A stretch of 64,000 bases of DNA from Shewanella donghaensis (GTDB lineage: Bacteria > Pseudomonadota > Gammaproteobacteria > Enterobacterales > Shewanellaceae): NCBI RefSeq assembly GCF_007567505.1, contig NZ_CP041783.1:3286001-3350000 (forward strand). The letters are read 5' to 3'. Numbering within the stretch: the first letter of the stretch is position 1; each line of letters begins with the position of its first letter. The notes beneath the pieces were generated by a model. It was not told where the DNA came from and did not search any database. It saw nothing but the letters and a program-made list of their open reading frames with translations. Below, one piece after another: positions 1 through 8,985 of this stretch. The translations under genes and the position numbers were made by a program.

Positions 1-20
1 AATACAGTAAGTAAAGGCTA

Positions 21-395
21 ATGCTAGAGCTAATAAAAGTCAACCCCAGTAGTGGCGAACCTATTTATCGACAATTGCATGAACAAATTGTGCGTTTGAT
101 TGTGGGTGGGCAGCTACAAGTAGAGCAAGTGCTACCTTCTGTTAGGCAGATGGCAGAGCACCTTGCTGTCAACCCAATGACAGTATCACGTGCCATTCAG
201 CAATTAGTTGAGCAAGGTTGGCTAGAGCGTCGCCGCGGTCAGCCAACGAGGGTTGCGCAAAAGCAGGATTCACCAACGACTTCTAGCTTGCAGCTATTAG
301 CACCTCAAACCAGCGATTTGATCAGCCAAGCAAAACAGCTGGGAATTAGCTTGGAAGAAGTCCAACAATTACTTGCAAAAGAGTGGGATAAGTAA
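21..395 (+). CDS. GntR-family transcriptional regulator, YtrA-like
   Basis: A 124-residue protein with an N-terminal winged helix (about residues 10-78, including SVRQMAEHLAVNPMTVSRA and a wing ending GQPTRVA) and only about 45 further residues. This short effector part is typical of the YtrA subfamily of GntR repressors, which usually control a neighbouring ABC transporter. Here the ATPase and membrane protein follow directly on the same strand, so local autoregulation is the likely role. The ATG has an AAAGG ribosome site close upstream. The ligand cannot be read from the sequence. Confidence 0.9.
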   Translation: MLELIKVNPSSGEPIYRQLHEQIVRLIVGGQLQVEQVLPSVRQMAEHLAVNPMTVSRAIQQLVEQGWLERRRGQPTRVAQKQDSPTTSSLQLLAPQTSDLISQAKQLGISLEEVQQLLAKEWDK

Positions 396-499
396 TCTTT
401 AAGCCATTCACGAATAAAATAAACCCTACGACCAGCAGTAACGAAATAAGAATAATATAGCTGGTCATATTGAGTCAGCAGATAACAAGGAACGAGTTA

Positions 500-1345
500 A
501 TGGATACTAGCTCAGAAGTGATTCTTGAATTTAATCAAGTCAGTAAATCATTTGATGATAAAACGGTATTAAAGCAGCTTAGCTTTAGTTTATCAGCAGG
601 CATGGTTGTGGGATTATTGGGCCAAAATGGCGCCGGTAAATCTACGCTAATGCGCAGTGCTTTAGGCATTTTAGATGTTGATGCTGGTAGCGTGACAGCA
701 TTAGGTGAGCCCGCGCTTAATCTCAGCACTAAAGCCAAAGAAAAAATTGGTTATGTACCGCAGCAGCCATTTGGTTATGAAGGTTTTTCAGTTAAAAGTG
801 CCCTTGAATTGCACAGCAGTTTTTATCCTGATTGGGATAAACAGCTGGAAACAGACTGGTTAACGCGCTTTGGGCTAGAAGCTAAACAACAAGTACAACG
901 TTTATCCGTCGGTCAACGTCAATCATTGGCGTTAATCATGGCCATGGCTTACCGCCCGCAATTACTTATTCTTGATGAACCCGTTGCCAGTTTAGATCCC
1001 ATTGTGCGCCGCCAATTCATGTCGGACTTATTCGAGCTGGCACTAGAGTCTGGCTCTGCAGTGCTATTTTCATCGCATATTACCTCTGATATTGAGCGGG
1101 TTGCCAGCCATGTGGCCTTACTTAAACAAGGTGAATTAATCTTATTTAAAGAAATTGATGCCCTGCGGGAAGAGGTTGTTTTAGTACAACTGGCAGATAA
1201 CCAAGATTTACCCGAGGGGTTAACGGTACTAAATCGCAACCAGCAACAAGTGTTAGTGGATAATGCTAATCAGATTGATATTGCTGGTGTGGTTAATACG
1301 ACTTCGCTGAACCTTGAGCAACTATTCATGGAATTGCATCGATGA
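500..1345 (+). CDS. ABC transporter ATP-binding protein
   Basis: A 281-residue ABC ATPase. It has a Walker A loop (GQNGAGKST, about residues 41-49), a signature written LSVGQRQ (about 135-141, Val in place of the usual Gly of LSGGQ) and a Walker B LLILDEP (about 155-161). An in-frame TTG at 470 would add ten residues. The ATG at 500 is preferred because AAGGA lies eight bases before it. It overlaps the next gene by ATGA, so the two are translationally coupled. It presumably energises the downstream membrane protein. Such YtrA-linked exporters often respond to cell-envelope stress, but the substrate is not determinable here. Confidence 0.9.
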   Translation: MDTSSEVILEFNQVSKSFDDKTVLKQLSFSLSAGMVVGLLGQNGAGKSTLMRSALGILDVDAGSVTALGEPALNLSTKAKEKIGYVPQQPFGYEGFSVKSALELHSSFYPDWDKQLETDWLTRFGLEAKQQVQRLSVGQRQSLALIMAMAYRPQLLILDEPVASLDPIVRRQFMSDLFELALESGSAVLFSSHITSDIERVASHVALLKQGELILFKEIDALREEVVLVQLADNQDLPEGLTVLNRNQQQVLVDNANQIDIAGVVNTTSLNLEQLFMELHR

Positions 1346-2667
1346 AAAGCTCACACACCCCAACTCAACCAACAACTACAGCGAGCAAAAGCGCTTTTCG
1401 CAATCCATTTATGGGATTTTATTCACTGTGGCTGCGTGATTTTGGCTGTCTGAGTTTCTTGATGGTCGCTTTGCTTGGTTGCGTTCTGACAATACTAACG
1501 ATGTTGACTAACCCTGAAAAAGTTGACGTGATAAATCTTGCTTTAGGCATGACGATTTTATCAATCTCAACTTCAGTTGCGTGGCAGTTTATTAAATTAT
1601 CGGCCAGTGAATGCTTTGGGCTTATTCCCCATTATCGTCAACAGGTCATAACCCAGGCTACCAGCGTGTGGATAATAACGTTATTGCTCTGTTGTGTGGC
1701 GTTTAAGCTAAACGACCAGGCAAGTATTGTGTCATTGATGCTCTTTACCAGTATTGGTATGGGCTTTATATATGCCTGTTTAATCAAACCCCAGCGATTT
1801 AACTTTTCTATGCTGGTGTTTTTAGTCCTGCCTATAACACCGGAAGTTGTTCAGTATATTCCTGAAGTTATTGCTGACGTTATCGTATTGATTCCGGTGT
1901 TATTAGGTGTGTTGATCGATAGAAAACTTAAGCGCTTTTGCTGGAATGAGGACGCTCGAGCCATATATTTGAATGGTCAGGAAACAGGTTGGATGGTTGG
2001 CCCAATAATGGGGCAACACCCTTGGTTTATTAAGCTGAGTCGTTACCTACATCCTGCCAGCTTTTTTATTGGTCCTATGCTCGGGATGGTATTGATTGCA
2101 TCATTTATTATCAGTGTAGTTGGGGTGTTATTTGCGGCATACATAAATGTCGACGTTCCCATTTTAATGGTGCTTTCACAATTGATGATTATGGTGTGTG
2201 CATTGATTCACTGGACACGTGTTCAGCGTTGGCGCGCCGCTGAGACCCTGTATATGCTGCCAAGCTTTAGCGGTAAAACAGGTTTGGTGGAGGCATTTTT
2301 TAAATCACAATTACGCTTAATCGGCATCGTTATTGTGATTATGTCACTGATTATCCTGCTATCAGCTCAGTTTAATTCGCAAATAACCCTGATGGTCGGC
2401 TTACATATTGTCGCCAGTACCACTTGGGCGTCAGGTTTGGCATTGGCGTTTGGCGCGATGAGTCGTTCAACCCTGAACATCTGCTGGTCTATGCTCGTTG
2501 TTTTTAGCAGTGCTATATGGGTATCTACATCGTTAGTAAGCCTGCGTGAACAAGGTATGATAAGTGTTGGATATTACTGGGGAGATCTCGGGTTACTACT
2601 GTTAATGGGCCTTTTACTCGTTATCAGCAAAGATAAACTATGGAAAAATTGTGTTGCTAGTTTGTAA
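1342..2667 (+). CDS. ABC transporter membrane protein (putative permease)
   Basis: A 441-residue very hydrophobic protein with about ten to twelve predicted membrane segments spread over its whole length and no recognisable soluble domain. It overlaps the ATPase stop by four bases (ATGA), and I infer that it is the transmembrane half of that ABC system. The sequence is not diagnostic of a named permease family. Pairing with the YtrA-like regulator and the ATPase suggests an export or envelope function. No ribosome site independent of the ATPase gene is obvious, consistent with coupled translation. Confidence 0.75.
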   Translation: MKSSHTPTQPTTTASKSAFRNPFMGFYSLWLRDFGCLSFLMVALLGCVLTILTMLTNPEKVDVINLALGMTILSISTSVAWQFIKLSASECFGLIPHYRQQVITQATSVWIITLLLCCVAFKLNDQASIVSLMLFTSIGMGFIYACLIKPQRFNFSMLVFLVLPITPEVVQYIPEVIADVIVLIPVLLGVLIDRKLKRFCWNEDARAIYLNGQETGWMVGPIMGQHPWFIKLSRYLHPASFFIGPMLGMVLIASFIISVVGVLFAAYINVDVPILMVLSQLMIMVCALIHWTRVQRWRAAETLYMLPSFSGKTGLVEAFFKSQLRLIGIVIVIMSLIILLSAQFNSQITLMVGLHIVASTTWASGLALAFGAMSRSTLNICWSMLVVFSSAIWVSTSLVSLREQGMISVGYYWGDLGLLLLMGLLLVISKDKLWKNCVASL

Positions 2668-2686
2668 AATACAGTAATAAACTGCG

Positions 2687-2700
2687 AATTGGTGCCAATT
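2687..2700. promoter_or_regulatory. Inverted repeat AATTGG-TG-CCAATT before the acyl-CoA synthetase
   Basis: Two perfect six-base arms separated by two bases, 84 bp before the synthetase start. It is a possible operator. It does not resemble the PsrA box seen at 7630, and no regulator can be named. Confidence 0.3.
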
Positions 2701-2783
2701 TAGATTAAAAAATCTTATTTTTCCTTATTCGTTAAAGTAGAATGTAAAAAGCGGAACACTTGTAAGCTTAAAGGTAAATAGAC

Positions 2784-4577
2784 ATGTCTCTTGAAAAATT
2801 TCATATCGTAAGATTGCTACAGCAGCAAAGCCAGGCATTAACAGATAATGTCGCACTCGAAGGATTTGAGACCGCCGCTCCATGGAATAAAGTTTCTTGG
2901 AGTCAATTTGATACTATTACCAATAAAGTTGCCCAACATTTGATTGATCTTGGACTACAAGTACAAGATAAAGTGGTTATTGTTGCGCAGAATAGCCCTC
3001 AATGGAGCTGTGCAGACATTGGTGCATTAAAAGCCCGTACCGTTGTTGTGCCTGTGTATCCTACAAGCCCAATGGAACAAGCGGTGTTTATTGTTAATGA
3101 TGCCCGCGCCAAAGTTATTTTTGCTGGTGATGACAGTCAGTATGCAACAGCCTGTAAAATTCAAGCCCAGTGTCCTAGTGTTGAACACATTATCGTGTTT
3201 GATAGCAAAGTATCATTAGCATCAGACGAGCATTTCCATTTTGATGACTTACTTATTGCAGAGACAACGCCTGCAAGTGAAGCTGAGTTAACATTACGTT
3301 TATCGCAAACCAGCCTAGATGACTTACTGACCCTTATTTATACCTCAGGTACCACTGGCGACCCTAAAGGCGTGATGTTGGATTACCGCAATATCGCTTC
3401 TATGGTAGAACAGCATGATGCTGAAATTGCCTTTAAACCAGGTGATGTATCGTTAGCATTTTTACCCTTGAGCCATGTATTTGAGCGTGGTTGGAGTTTC
3501 TACGTACTTTGTCGTGGTGGCCATAATGTATATTTAAACGATACTAATCGCGTTAAAGAAGCCATTGCTGCAGTTAGACCGCACACATTATGTGTTGTGC
3601 CACGCTTTTTAGAAAAAGTGTATAGCGCCGTGCATGACAAAGTGAACAGTGCCCCAGCAATACGCCAAAAACTGTTTAACTGGGCTATTGGTGTCGGTTC
3701 GCGCCAGTTTGAAGTGGGACAAGGCCGCAAGCGTGCCAGTTTTGCTTTATCAGTACAGTGGAAGTTAGCAAATAAATTAGTCTTTAGTAAATTGCAGAAT
3801 GTATTGGGCGGGCGTTTGAAATTTATGCCTGTCGGCGGTGCAGCGTTAGACGTGAATGTTGGTGGTTTTTTTCATAGTATCGGGGTGCCAATCCTATGTG
3901 GATATGGCATGACTGAAACCAGCGCAACAGTAACTTGTAATACCCTAAGTAATCGCGTTTCTGGTTCAAACGGTAAAACGTTACCAGCAATGGAAGTCAA
4001 AATCGGTAACAACAACGAGATTTTGGTCCGTGGTGATACGGTTATGCGCGGTTATTACAATCGCCCACAAGATACCGAAGAAGCGTTTGAAGATGGTTGG
4101 TTAAAAACCGGTGATGCAGGCATGTTAGATGCCGAAGGTAACTTATACATTACCGATCGTATTAAAGAGTTGATGAAAACGTCAAATGGCAAATACATCG
4201 CACCGCAGCGTGTAGAAGGTAAAGTCAGCTGTTGTCCATTCATCGAGCAGGTGGCCATTGTCGCTGATGCGCGTAACTATGTTTCAGCCTTAATTGTACC
4301 GGCATTTGAATCATTAGATGCATGGGCAAAAGAGAAAGGCATCACTTATGAGTCGCCACTTGAATTACTGCGTCACACCCATGTGATTGAGCATTTTGAA
4401 CAGCGCTTAAAAGAGTTACAACATGAGTTAGCAGGATTTGAAAAAATCAAAAAGTTCACCCTGCTGCCTGAAGCATTTTCAATGGAATCAGGGTTAATCA
4501 CCCCAACCATGAAACTGCGCCGTAAGAAGATTTACTCTAAGTACATCAGCGAAATTGATGCTATGTACGCAAAATAG
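2784..4577 (+). CDS. Long-chain acyl-CoA synthetase (AMP-forming, FadD15-like)
   Basis: A 597-residue adenylate-forming enzyme that activates fatty acids to acyl-CoA through an acyl-AMP intermediate. The P-loop-like motif YTSGTTGDPKG lies near residues 186-196, GYGMTETSA near 373-381, and the hinge region (GWLKTGDAG, then YITDRIKELMKTSNGKYIAP) follows. The length and the C-terminal extension ending in LRRKKIYSKY match the bacterial long-chain synthetase group rather than acetyl-CoA synthetases. It stands alone, with a strong terminator at 4621. Chain-length preference is inferred from family only. Confidence 0.9.
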   Translation: MSLEKFHIVRLLQQQSQALTDNVALEGFETAAPWNKVSWSQFDTITNKVAQHLIDLGLQVQDKVVIVAQNSPQWSCADIGALKARTVVVPVYPTSPMEQAVFIVNDARAKVIFAGDDSQYATACKIQAQCPSVEHIIVFDSKVSLASDEHFHFDDLLIAETTPASEAELTLRLSQTSLDDLLTLIYTSGTTGDPKGVMLDYRNIASMVEQHDAEIAFKPGDVSLAFLPLSHVFERGWSFYVLCRGGHNVYLNDTNRVKEAIAAVRPHTLCVVPRFLEKVYSAVHDKVNSAPAIRQKLFNWAIGVGSRQFEVGQGRKRASFALSVQWKLANKLVFSKLQNVLGGRLKFMPVGGAALDVNVGGFFHSIGVPILCGYGMTETSATVTCNTLSNRVSGSNGKTLPAMEVKIGNNNEILVRGDTVMRGYYNRPQDTEEAFEDGWLKTGDAGMLDAEGNLYITDRIKELMKTSNGKYIAPQRVEGKVSCCPFIEQVAIVADARNYVSALIVPAFESLDAWAKEKGITYESPLELLRHTHVIEHFEQRLKELQHELAGFEKIKKFTLLPEAFSMESGLITPTMKLRRKKIYSKYISEIDAMYAK

Positions 4578-4620
4578 CGAGCAAGCTAAGTAATTACGTG
4601 AATCGTGAAGAAAATTATTC

Positions 4621-4647
4621 AAAGGACACCTTAGGGTGTCCTTTTTT
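4621..4647 (+). terminator. Rho-independent terminator after acyl-CoA synthetase
   Basis: Ten-base-pair stem AAAGGACACC / GGTGTCCTTT with a TTAG loop, followed by a T run. Confidence 0.9.
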
Positions 4648-4784
4648 ATGGGGTATTTTTAGACAAAAAAACTATTGCGCATGGGGTACGATGGTATTGC
4701 TAAATATGTAATCAAAACAGTTAGTCGCATAAGTGTTGAATCTTGACAATAAGTAACCAGATTAATTAATCACGAGAAAAAATA

Positions 4785-5642
4785 ATGAAAATTACCCTGA
4801 AAATACTCACTACAACATTAATAGCCACCAGCTTACTCACTGGTTGTGCTTCAACTGACCCATACACGCCTGAAAGTGATAAAGACTTCGTTTACGACAA
4901 TGACATGAGCTTTGCAATGAATGTAGTCGATGGCAGTTTGGGCTTTCACAACGGCCTACGTGACGCTAACCGACCTAAAGATGCTGACACGACTGCTGGC
5001 ACAATGGATTACATTGCTGATGGTGTCATTGGTTTTGGTGGTGGAGGTATTGGTGGGGCATTCTTGAGTATGTTAGGCACTAACCAAGGTACTGCACCTC
5101 TGAATCGTGGCCTTTTGATTTCTTATGTACCTTCAAGTAGCCCACAAGATGCCATTAAGTTTGCCGTTAAAAAGATCAATGACAAAACATCTAATGAATT
5201 AAACAGTATTTATAGTCACCATATTTCAAGAGGTGGTCATATTTACAATATTTTTGAGGGTGAAGGGTGTAAACAGAAACAATTACATTATTCTTCACTT
5301 TACACTACTGAGTTTAATCAAAAATACAGTATTAACAATGAAAACCAATGTATTGGGAATGGTTACGTTAGTCCCTATATTTCTAAAATTACTTCGTTGA
5401 CACCTAATAAGCATAAAGGACATTTTTATGTTGTGGTTTTTCCGTCCATAGACTTAGCGACTCCTATGAATATTTTAACAAATTTAGATGATTCGTTTTA
5501 TTATTTCCAGCCTAAAACACGAAACCTAAGATTTCCATTTGTTTATCATAATAATGAAGCTTGGCTTTTCTTGGCCGATGAAAATAATACATCTATAACC
5601 AAAGACCAATTGTTAAAAACAAACCCAAACCTAAAACTTTAG
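4785..5642 (+). CDS. Hypothetical lipoprotein
   Basis: A 285-residue protein with a lipoprotein signal peptide. A charged start is followed by a hydrophobic stretch and the lipobox LTGC (Cys about residue 21), so it is predicted to be lipidated and anchored in the envelope. After the signal comes a Gly-rich segment (GVIGFGGGGIGGAF, about residues 83-96), then a mixed region with two further Cys residues that could form a disulfide. I do not recognise a family. It is monocistronic between a terminator and a small divergent ORF. The AT-rich second half (after 5200) differs from its neighbours and may point to divergence or transfer. Confidence 0.75.
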   Translation: MKITLKILTTTLIATSLLTGCASTDPYTPESDKDFVYDNDMSFAMNVVDGSLGFHNGLRDANRPKDADTTAGTMDYIADGVIGFGGGGIGGAFLSMLGTNQGTAPLNRGLLISYVPSSSPQDAIKFAVKKINDKTSNELNSIYSHHISRGGHIYNIFEGEGCKQKQLHYSSLYTTEFNQKYSINNENQCIGNGYVSPYISKITSLTPNKHKGHFYVVVFPSIDLATPMNILTNLDDSFYYFQPKTRNLRFPFVYHNNEAWLFLADENNTSITKDQLLKTNPNLKL

Positions 5643-5749
5643 TTTTGCATCTCACACACTAATGGTCTTGGGTAAACAGAGCAATCTATTTGCTCAGGAT
5701 CAAAGGTGTCTTTGAACGCTAGAAGCTCTTTAATAGGATCGGTCTTCAT
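5639..5749 (-). CDS. Candidate 36-residue small protein
   Basis: A minus-strand ORF starting at the ATG at 5749 and reading MKTDPIKELLAFKDTF and on to a C-terminal VCEMQN, with stop at 5641-5639. It has a plausible ribosome site (TAAGG, eight bases from the ATG), and an in-frame stop just upstream, so it is not the visible end of a longer frame. Composition is protein-like, with two Cys. It overlaps the lipoprotein stop by four bases, tail to tail. Coding status rests only on these cues. Confidence 0.35.
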   Translation of the reverse strand: MKTDPIKELLAFKDTFDPEQIDCSVYPRPLVCEMQN

Positions 5750-5845
5750 TCGGTCGCCTTACCAGCGATAATCAAAAAGCAGAAGATAACATCACAGTAG
5801 TGTCATAAAAGGCCTATATTCTCAATTCAGTTTGCCTAACTGAAC

Positions 5846-6643
5846 TTGCTACCTTTGAAAAAACTGAAACGCTATCAATACGAACGTTATGCCGTGTTAT
5901 GCAAGGTGACGTATAAAGCTGATTTTAAACCTGAAAAATTAGGTTTTTCAGCCGAGTATTATCGTGAAATTGCTAATCGCTGGGGTAATGTATGTGCCCG
6001 CATATTATGGCGTGATGACAACAAAGAAGTGCTGGTGGTGTTTCGTGGATCGCAAACCGTTCATGAGTGGTTGATCAATTGTCAGTGCTGGCCTAAGTCT
6101 AAGCAATTTGTAGGTTGTCAGTATAATGTTCATGCTGGATATGATTATTTATTAGAACAACAAACCAATCCTATCGCCCCCGATTATAAGTCTGATGTGA
6201 GCCTATTCTCGCAGTTAGCATCGATTCTGAATCCATTGATTCAAGCGGGTAAAAGAGTGTCGTTAACAGGCCATTCCTCAGGTGGTGCTATGGCCATTCT
6301 GGCAGCTGATCGACTCGAGCGATTGTATCCTCATTCAATTAAACGGGTAGTGACCTTTGGTCAGCCTTCACCTGGTTTTAAAAGTTTTCAAAAAGCGTAT
6401 TTATTACATCGACGTACTTATCGAATTTGTTGTGATATTGATGTGGTCACTTTTTTGCCGCCATTGCCAGGGATATTCTTTCATGTGGGGAAAATGCTGT
6501 GGCTTCATAATGAACGAGTTTACGAAAATACCCCACCCGTAAAGCGATTTTTATTGAGTATTTTTAGCTGGATAGCATCGCCCTTTGCATTTCATTACAT
6601 GCATAAATACATCCGTAACAAAGACTTTTTCGATGATATTTAA
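5846..6643 (+). CDS. Class 3 lipase-like alpha/beta hydrolase
   Basis: A 265-residue protein with the nucleophile elbow GHSSGG (Ser144 in G-x-S-x-G), preceded by VLVVFRGSQTVHEW, which is the oxyanion-side motif of fungal-type (class 3) lipases, and by a later VVTFGQPSPG. A C-terminal His in the LHNERVYENTPPVKRF region could complete the triad. The start is uncertain: a TTG at 5846 opens the frame and another TTG lies at 5855, neither with a good ribosome site. No signal peptide is seen, so it is probably cytoplasmic. The substrate is unknown, but esters or lipids are likely. Confidence 0.8.
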   Translation: MLPLKKLKRYQYERYAVLCKVTYKADFKPEKLGFSAEYYREIANRWGNVCARILWRDDNKEVLVVFRGSQTVHEWLINCQCWPKSKQFVGCQYNVHAGYDYLLEQQTNPIAPDYKSDVSLFSQLASILNPLIQAGKRVSLTGHSSGGAMAILAADRLERLYPHSIKRVVTFGQPSPGFKSFQKAYLLHRRTYRICCDIDVVTFLPPLPGIFFHVGKMLWLHNERVYENTPPVKRFLLSIFSWIASPFAFHYMHKYIRNKDFFDDI

Positions 6644-6756
6644 AGGTGACTCTCTTATCAAGGTAGCTTAAGCTATTGCCATTCATTGTGATGACAACAT
6701 CCGATAAAAACAGCATCTTAAAACAGCAGCTTCAAAAAATAAAAAGGACTTCCTCT

Positions 6757-7167
6757 GTGTCAGACACTCAATTCAGTATGAACCTCACTCCACGATTCTG
6801 TGAAACCGATGCTTTAGGGCACATCAACAACACGGTTATTCCAGTGTGGTTCGAGGCTGCGCGTGATCCTATTTTTGAGATTGTGAACCCTGGGCAAGAC
6901 TTGTCAAAGTGGAACATGATTATTGCAGGTTTTACCATTGCCTTTAACGCGCCGACTTTTTATGGTGCTGAAGTGACAGTCAAAACCCATATCAGTCGCG
7001 TAGGAAATAGTAGTTTTGAAATAGCCCAAAGCTGTTGGCAAAATGGTCGTCAAACAGCCGAAGCCAAAACCACCATGGTGCATTACGATTACCAAGCTGA
7101 GAAAAGTAAACCGATGACTGATGCCGTTAAGGGCCAATTAGCAACACTAACCGGCCCAGCAGTTTAA
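6757..7167 (+). CDS. Acyl-CoA thioesterase, 4HBT hotdog family
   Basis: A 136-residue hotdog thioesterase with the family motif FCETDALGHINNTVIPVWFE at its start, where the Asp acts in catalysis. An upstream ATG at 6676 would add 27 residues without similarity to the fold. The GTG at 6757 is chosen because AAGGA lies exactly eight bases before it and the length then matches YbgC-type enzymes. It hydrolyses acyl-CoA or a related thioester, with unknown chain preference. It converges on a second hotdog thioesterase 24 bp away, which is a different paralogue, not a copy. Confidence 0.88.
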   Translation: MSDTQFSMNLTPRFCETDALGHINNTVIPVWFEAARDPIFEIVNPGQDLSKWNMIIAGFTIAFNAPTFYGAEVTVKTHISRVGNSSFEIAQSCWQNGRQTAEAKTTMVHYDYQAEKSKPMTDAVKGQLATLTGPAV

Positions 7168-7191
7168 GTTAAAACGAGGCGTATAACCCGA

Positions 7192-7617
7192 TTATTGTGA
7201 ATGCTGCTCTAAGGCGGTTAATAGTTCCGGTGTCAGAGTGGCTTTTTGCCCTGTTTTAAAATTAAACATCACCACTTTAGCGCTGCCTGTGGTGGTAATG
7301 GCTTGTTGTGCTTTACTAAAGATACGGTAATGCATGACAAAACGATCTTGCTGAATATCACTAATACTGACGCTTACCAGAACGGTATCGGGGAAGGTAA
7401 CAGGGCGCTTAAATCTCGCCTGAGTCTCATTAAGCACCGGACCAATTGAGGTTTCTTTTAGATATTTCAACATGTTTATTTGATTGAAAAAATCGATTCT
7501 AGCAGTTTCAAAATAGCGAAAATAAACGACGTTATTAACGTGGTTAAGTGCATCCATTTCACCCCATGCAACAGGGATTTCAGTAATAATTGAATGTTGA
7601 GCAATAAACTGTTCCAT
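7192..7617 (-). CDS. Acyl-CoA thioesterase, YbgC/4HBT family
   Basis: A 141-residue hotdog-fold thioesterase with the motif GEMDALNHVNNVVYFRYFE near its N-terminus and the usual five-strand pattern after it. The length is standard for the family. It is transcribed leftward, toward the other thioesterase gene. Its upstream region holds a PsrA-type palindrome (7630-7647) placed over the expected promoter, so repression in the absence of long-chain acyl-CoA is the likely control. That would tie this gene to fatty-acid degradation. The enzyme class is well supported; the substrate is inferred. Confidence 0.88.
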   Translation of the reverse strand: MEQFIAQHSIITEIPVAWGEMDALNHVNNVVYFRYFETARIDFFNQINMLKYLKETSIGPVLNETQARFKRPVTFPDTVLVSVSISDIQQDRFVMHYRIFSKAQQAITTTGSAKVVMFNFKTGQKATLTPELLTALEQHSQ

Positions 7618-7629
7618 AACACCACTTCA

Positions 7630-7647
7630 TTTAAACGTTCGTTTGAA
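7630..7647. promoter_or_regulatory. PsrA-like operator
   Basis: TTTAAACGTTCGTTTGAA is a near-perfect palindrome (seven of eight arm positions pair) resembling the TTCAAAC-N4-GTTTGAA box bound by the fatty-acid regulator PsrA in Shewanella and Pseudomonas. It lies 13-30 bp upstream of the thioesterase start on the minus strand, a position suited to repression. Confidence 0.6.
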
Positions 7648-7736
7648 TTTTTACAGAGTATCAGCACAGCGAACAATCAACAAGTGCAGCTAATTTTTGC
7701 TATCAATTAGGCAATATGTTTTGATGATCCATATAG

Positions 7737-8870
7737 ATGTTATCGCCACGGAATGCGCTTAATTTGAAATCCTTAAACTATCCTCGATTAATGCAGCTAA
7801 TTAATAAGCCTATTAATAGCTGGCGTTCGCTGCCAAGTGCCATCATGACATCCTGTCAAACGGTTATCAGTAGACTCACCGTGGCGCAAAAATTGTACTT
7901 TATTGCGTTTATTATGATGCTGAGTTTTGATGGTTCCGCCTTAGTGGGCGTCATTGCTATGTTCGCGATGCTAATAGAGTTTTGGCCGATGTTTACTAAA
8001 GCGTGGGAAAGCTTAGCGGGTAAAGCATTTTTATTATTGTTTTATGCCGTGATAGCAAACTTTTCTCTCGTCTGGGCTGGCTCAGTGGTCAATGAAGTCA
8101 CTGGTATTTCTGCGGAACATTTAACATATACCCATAATTTAGTGGTGTTATTATATATGCCAGTGTGGTTTGTCGTGATCAGTGGTATGGCATTGATGTT
8201 GTTACAACCAGCGATCATGGTGTATTTTTTATTATTGCCATTTCTTAAATTGGTTGGTGTAAAAGCTATCCGGTTCACTAAGGGTGAGTATTACCGCAAG
8301 CGTACTCTGTTTGTTCGGGTTGTCCTGGCGTTTGTGGTACTGACAAACTTGTTTATGTTGGGTGATTTTGAAAATAGTTTTGAGAGCATTGATCCACAGG
8401 CCAGAATGGCGAGTTTATTAAAGGAAGAAGCCCAGCAACAGTTACAAAGTCAGGAGAGTCTCCCGAATTCAGATTCAACAGCTTCAGCTGTACCTGTAAC
8501 GGTTGAAGAAGAGCCACTACCTGAAGAAGCGGAGCAATTACTTAAAGATATTACCGGAAAATCGGTTGCTGAAATTACAGCTGATGATTCTTTGAATATT
8601 AGTTTTACAGATAGTAAAACTGAACGTCGATATGACCTGATCCGTGAAGCATACCGTGTATTAGTTAGAAAGCTGGTAGCTGAATTTGTATTTTACTTAG
8701 AGTCCAATCAATATTCTCGTTGTCATACTGCTGCGGGTAGCAAGGTAGTTGAACTCAATGATTATGAAATATTAGAGATAGTGGCTGATGAAACAGGTAA
8801 GTATGGCTATACGTTCGTGGTAAAGCAGTGCATTTCCCCTGCATTTCCTGAGTCTTACTATGGTTCATAA
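7737..8870 (+). CDS. Membrane protein of unknown function
   Basis: A 377-residue protein, not recognised. About five hydrophobic segments lie between residues 50 and 205. An acidic, Gln/Ser-rich linker follows (about 225-275, with VEEEPLPEEAEQLLKD), and a soluble C-terminal domain of about 100 residues ends with two Cys (SRCHTAAG and VKQCISPAF). The start is uncertain: the ATG at 7737 lacks a clear ribosome site and an in-frame ATG lies at 7791. It is a single gene with a bidirectional terminator after it. The charged tail may be a cytoplasmic sensory or docking domain, but that is only inference. Confidence 0.7.
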   Translation: MLSPRNALNLKSLNYPRLMQLINKPINSWRSLPSAIMTSCQTVISRLTVAQKLYFIAFIMMLSFDGSALVGVIAMFAMLIEFWPMFTKAWESLAGKAFLLLFYAVIANFSLVWAGSVVNEVTGISAEHLTYTHNLVVLLYMPVWFVVISGMALMLLQPAIMVYFLLLPFLKLVGVKAIRFTKGEYYRKRTLFVRVVLAFVVLTNLFMLGDFENSFESIDPQARMASLLKEEAQQQLQSQESLPNSDSTASAVPVTVEEEPLPEEAEQLLKDITGKSVAEITADDSLNISFTDSKTERRYDLIREAYRVLVRKLVAEFVFYLESNQYSRCHTAAGSKVVELNDYEILEIVADETGKYGYTFVVKQCISPAFPESYYGS

Positions 8871-8941
8871 CCACTGTTCATAACCACTTTTCTTAACCGC
8901 GTTGATATGTCGCTTTTTTAGCTTGGATAAATTTCAGATAC

Positions 8942-8968
8942 AAAAAAACGACCAGCAGGTCGTTTTTT
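8942..8968. terminator. Bidirectional terminator between convergent genes
   Basis: Stem AAAACGACC / GGTCGTTTT with AGCA loop, with A and T runs on both sides, so it can serve both the unknown membrane protein and mtnC. Confidence 0.9.
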
Positions 8969-8985
8969 ATGGCATTGATTGCGAG

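Noticed and set aside
1..2677. AATACAGTAA at 1-10 and again at 2668-2677, flanking the YtrA-ABC locus
   Set aside because: A ten-base AT-rich match between distant sites is easily chance, and no duplication of flanks or inverted ends supports a mobile element.
2702..2722. AGATT/AATCT hairpin with following T-rich stretch as terminator of the ABC genes
   Set aside because: A five-bp all-but-one AT stem is too weak to call.
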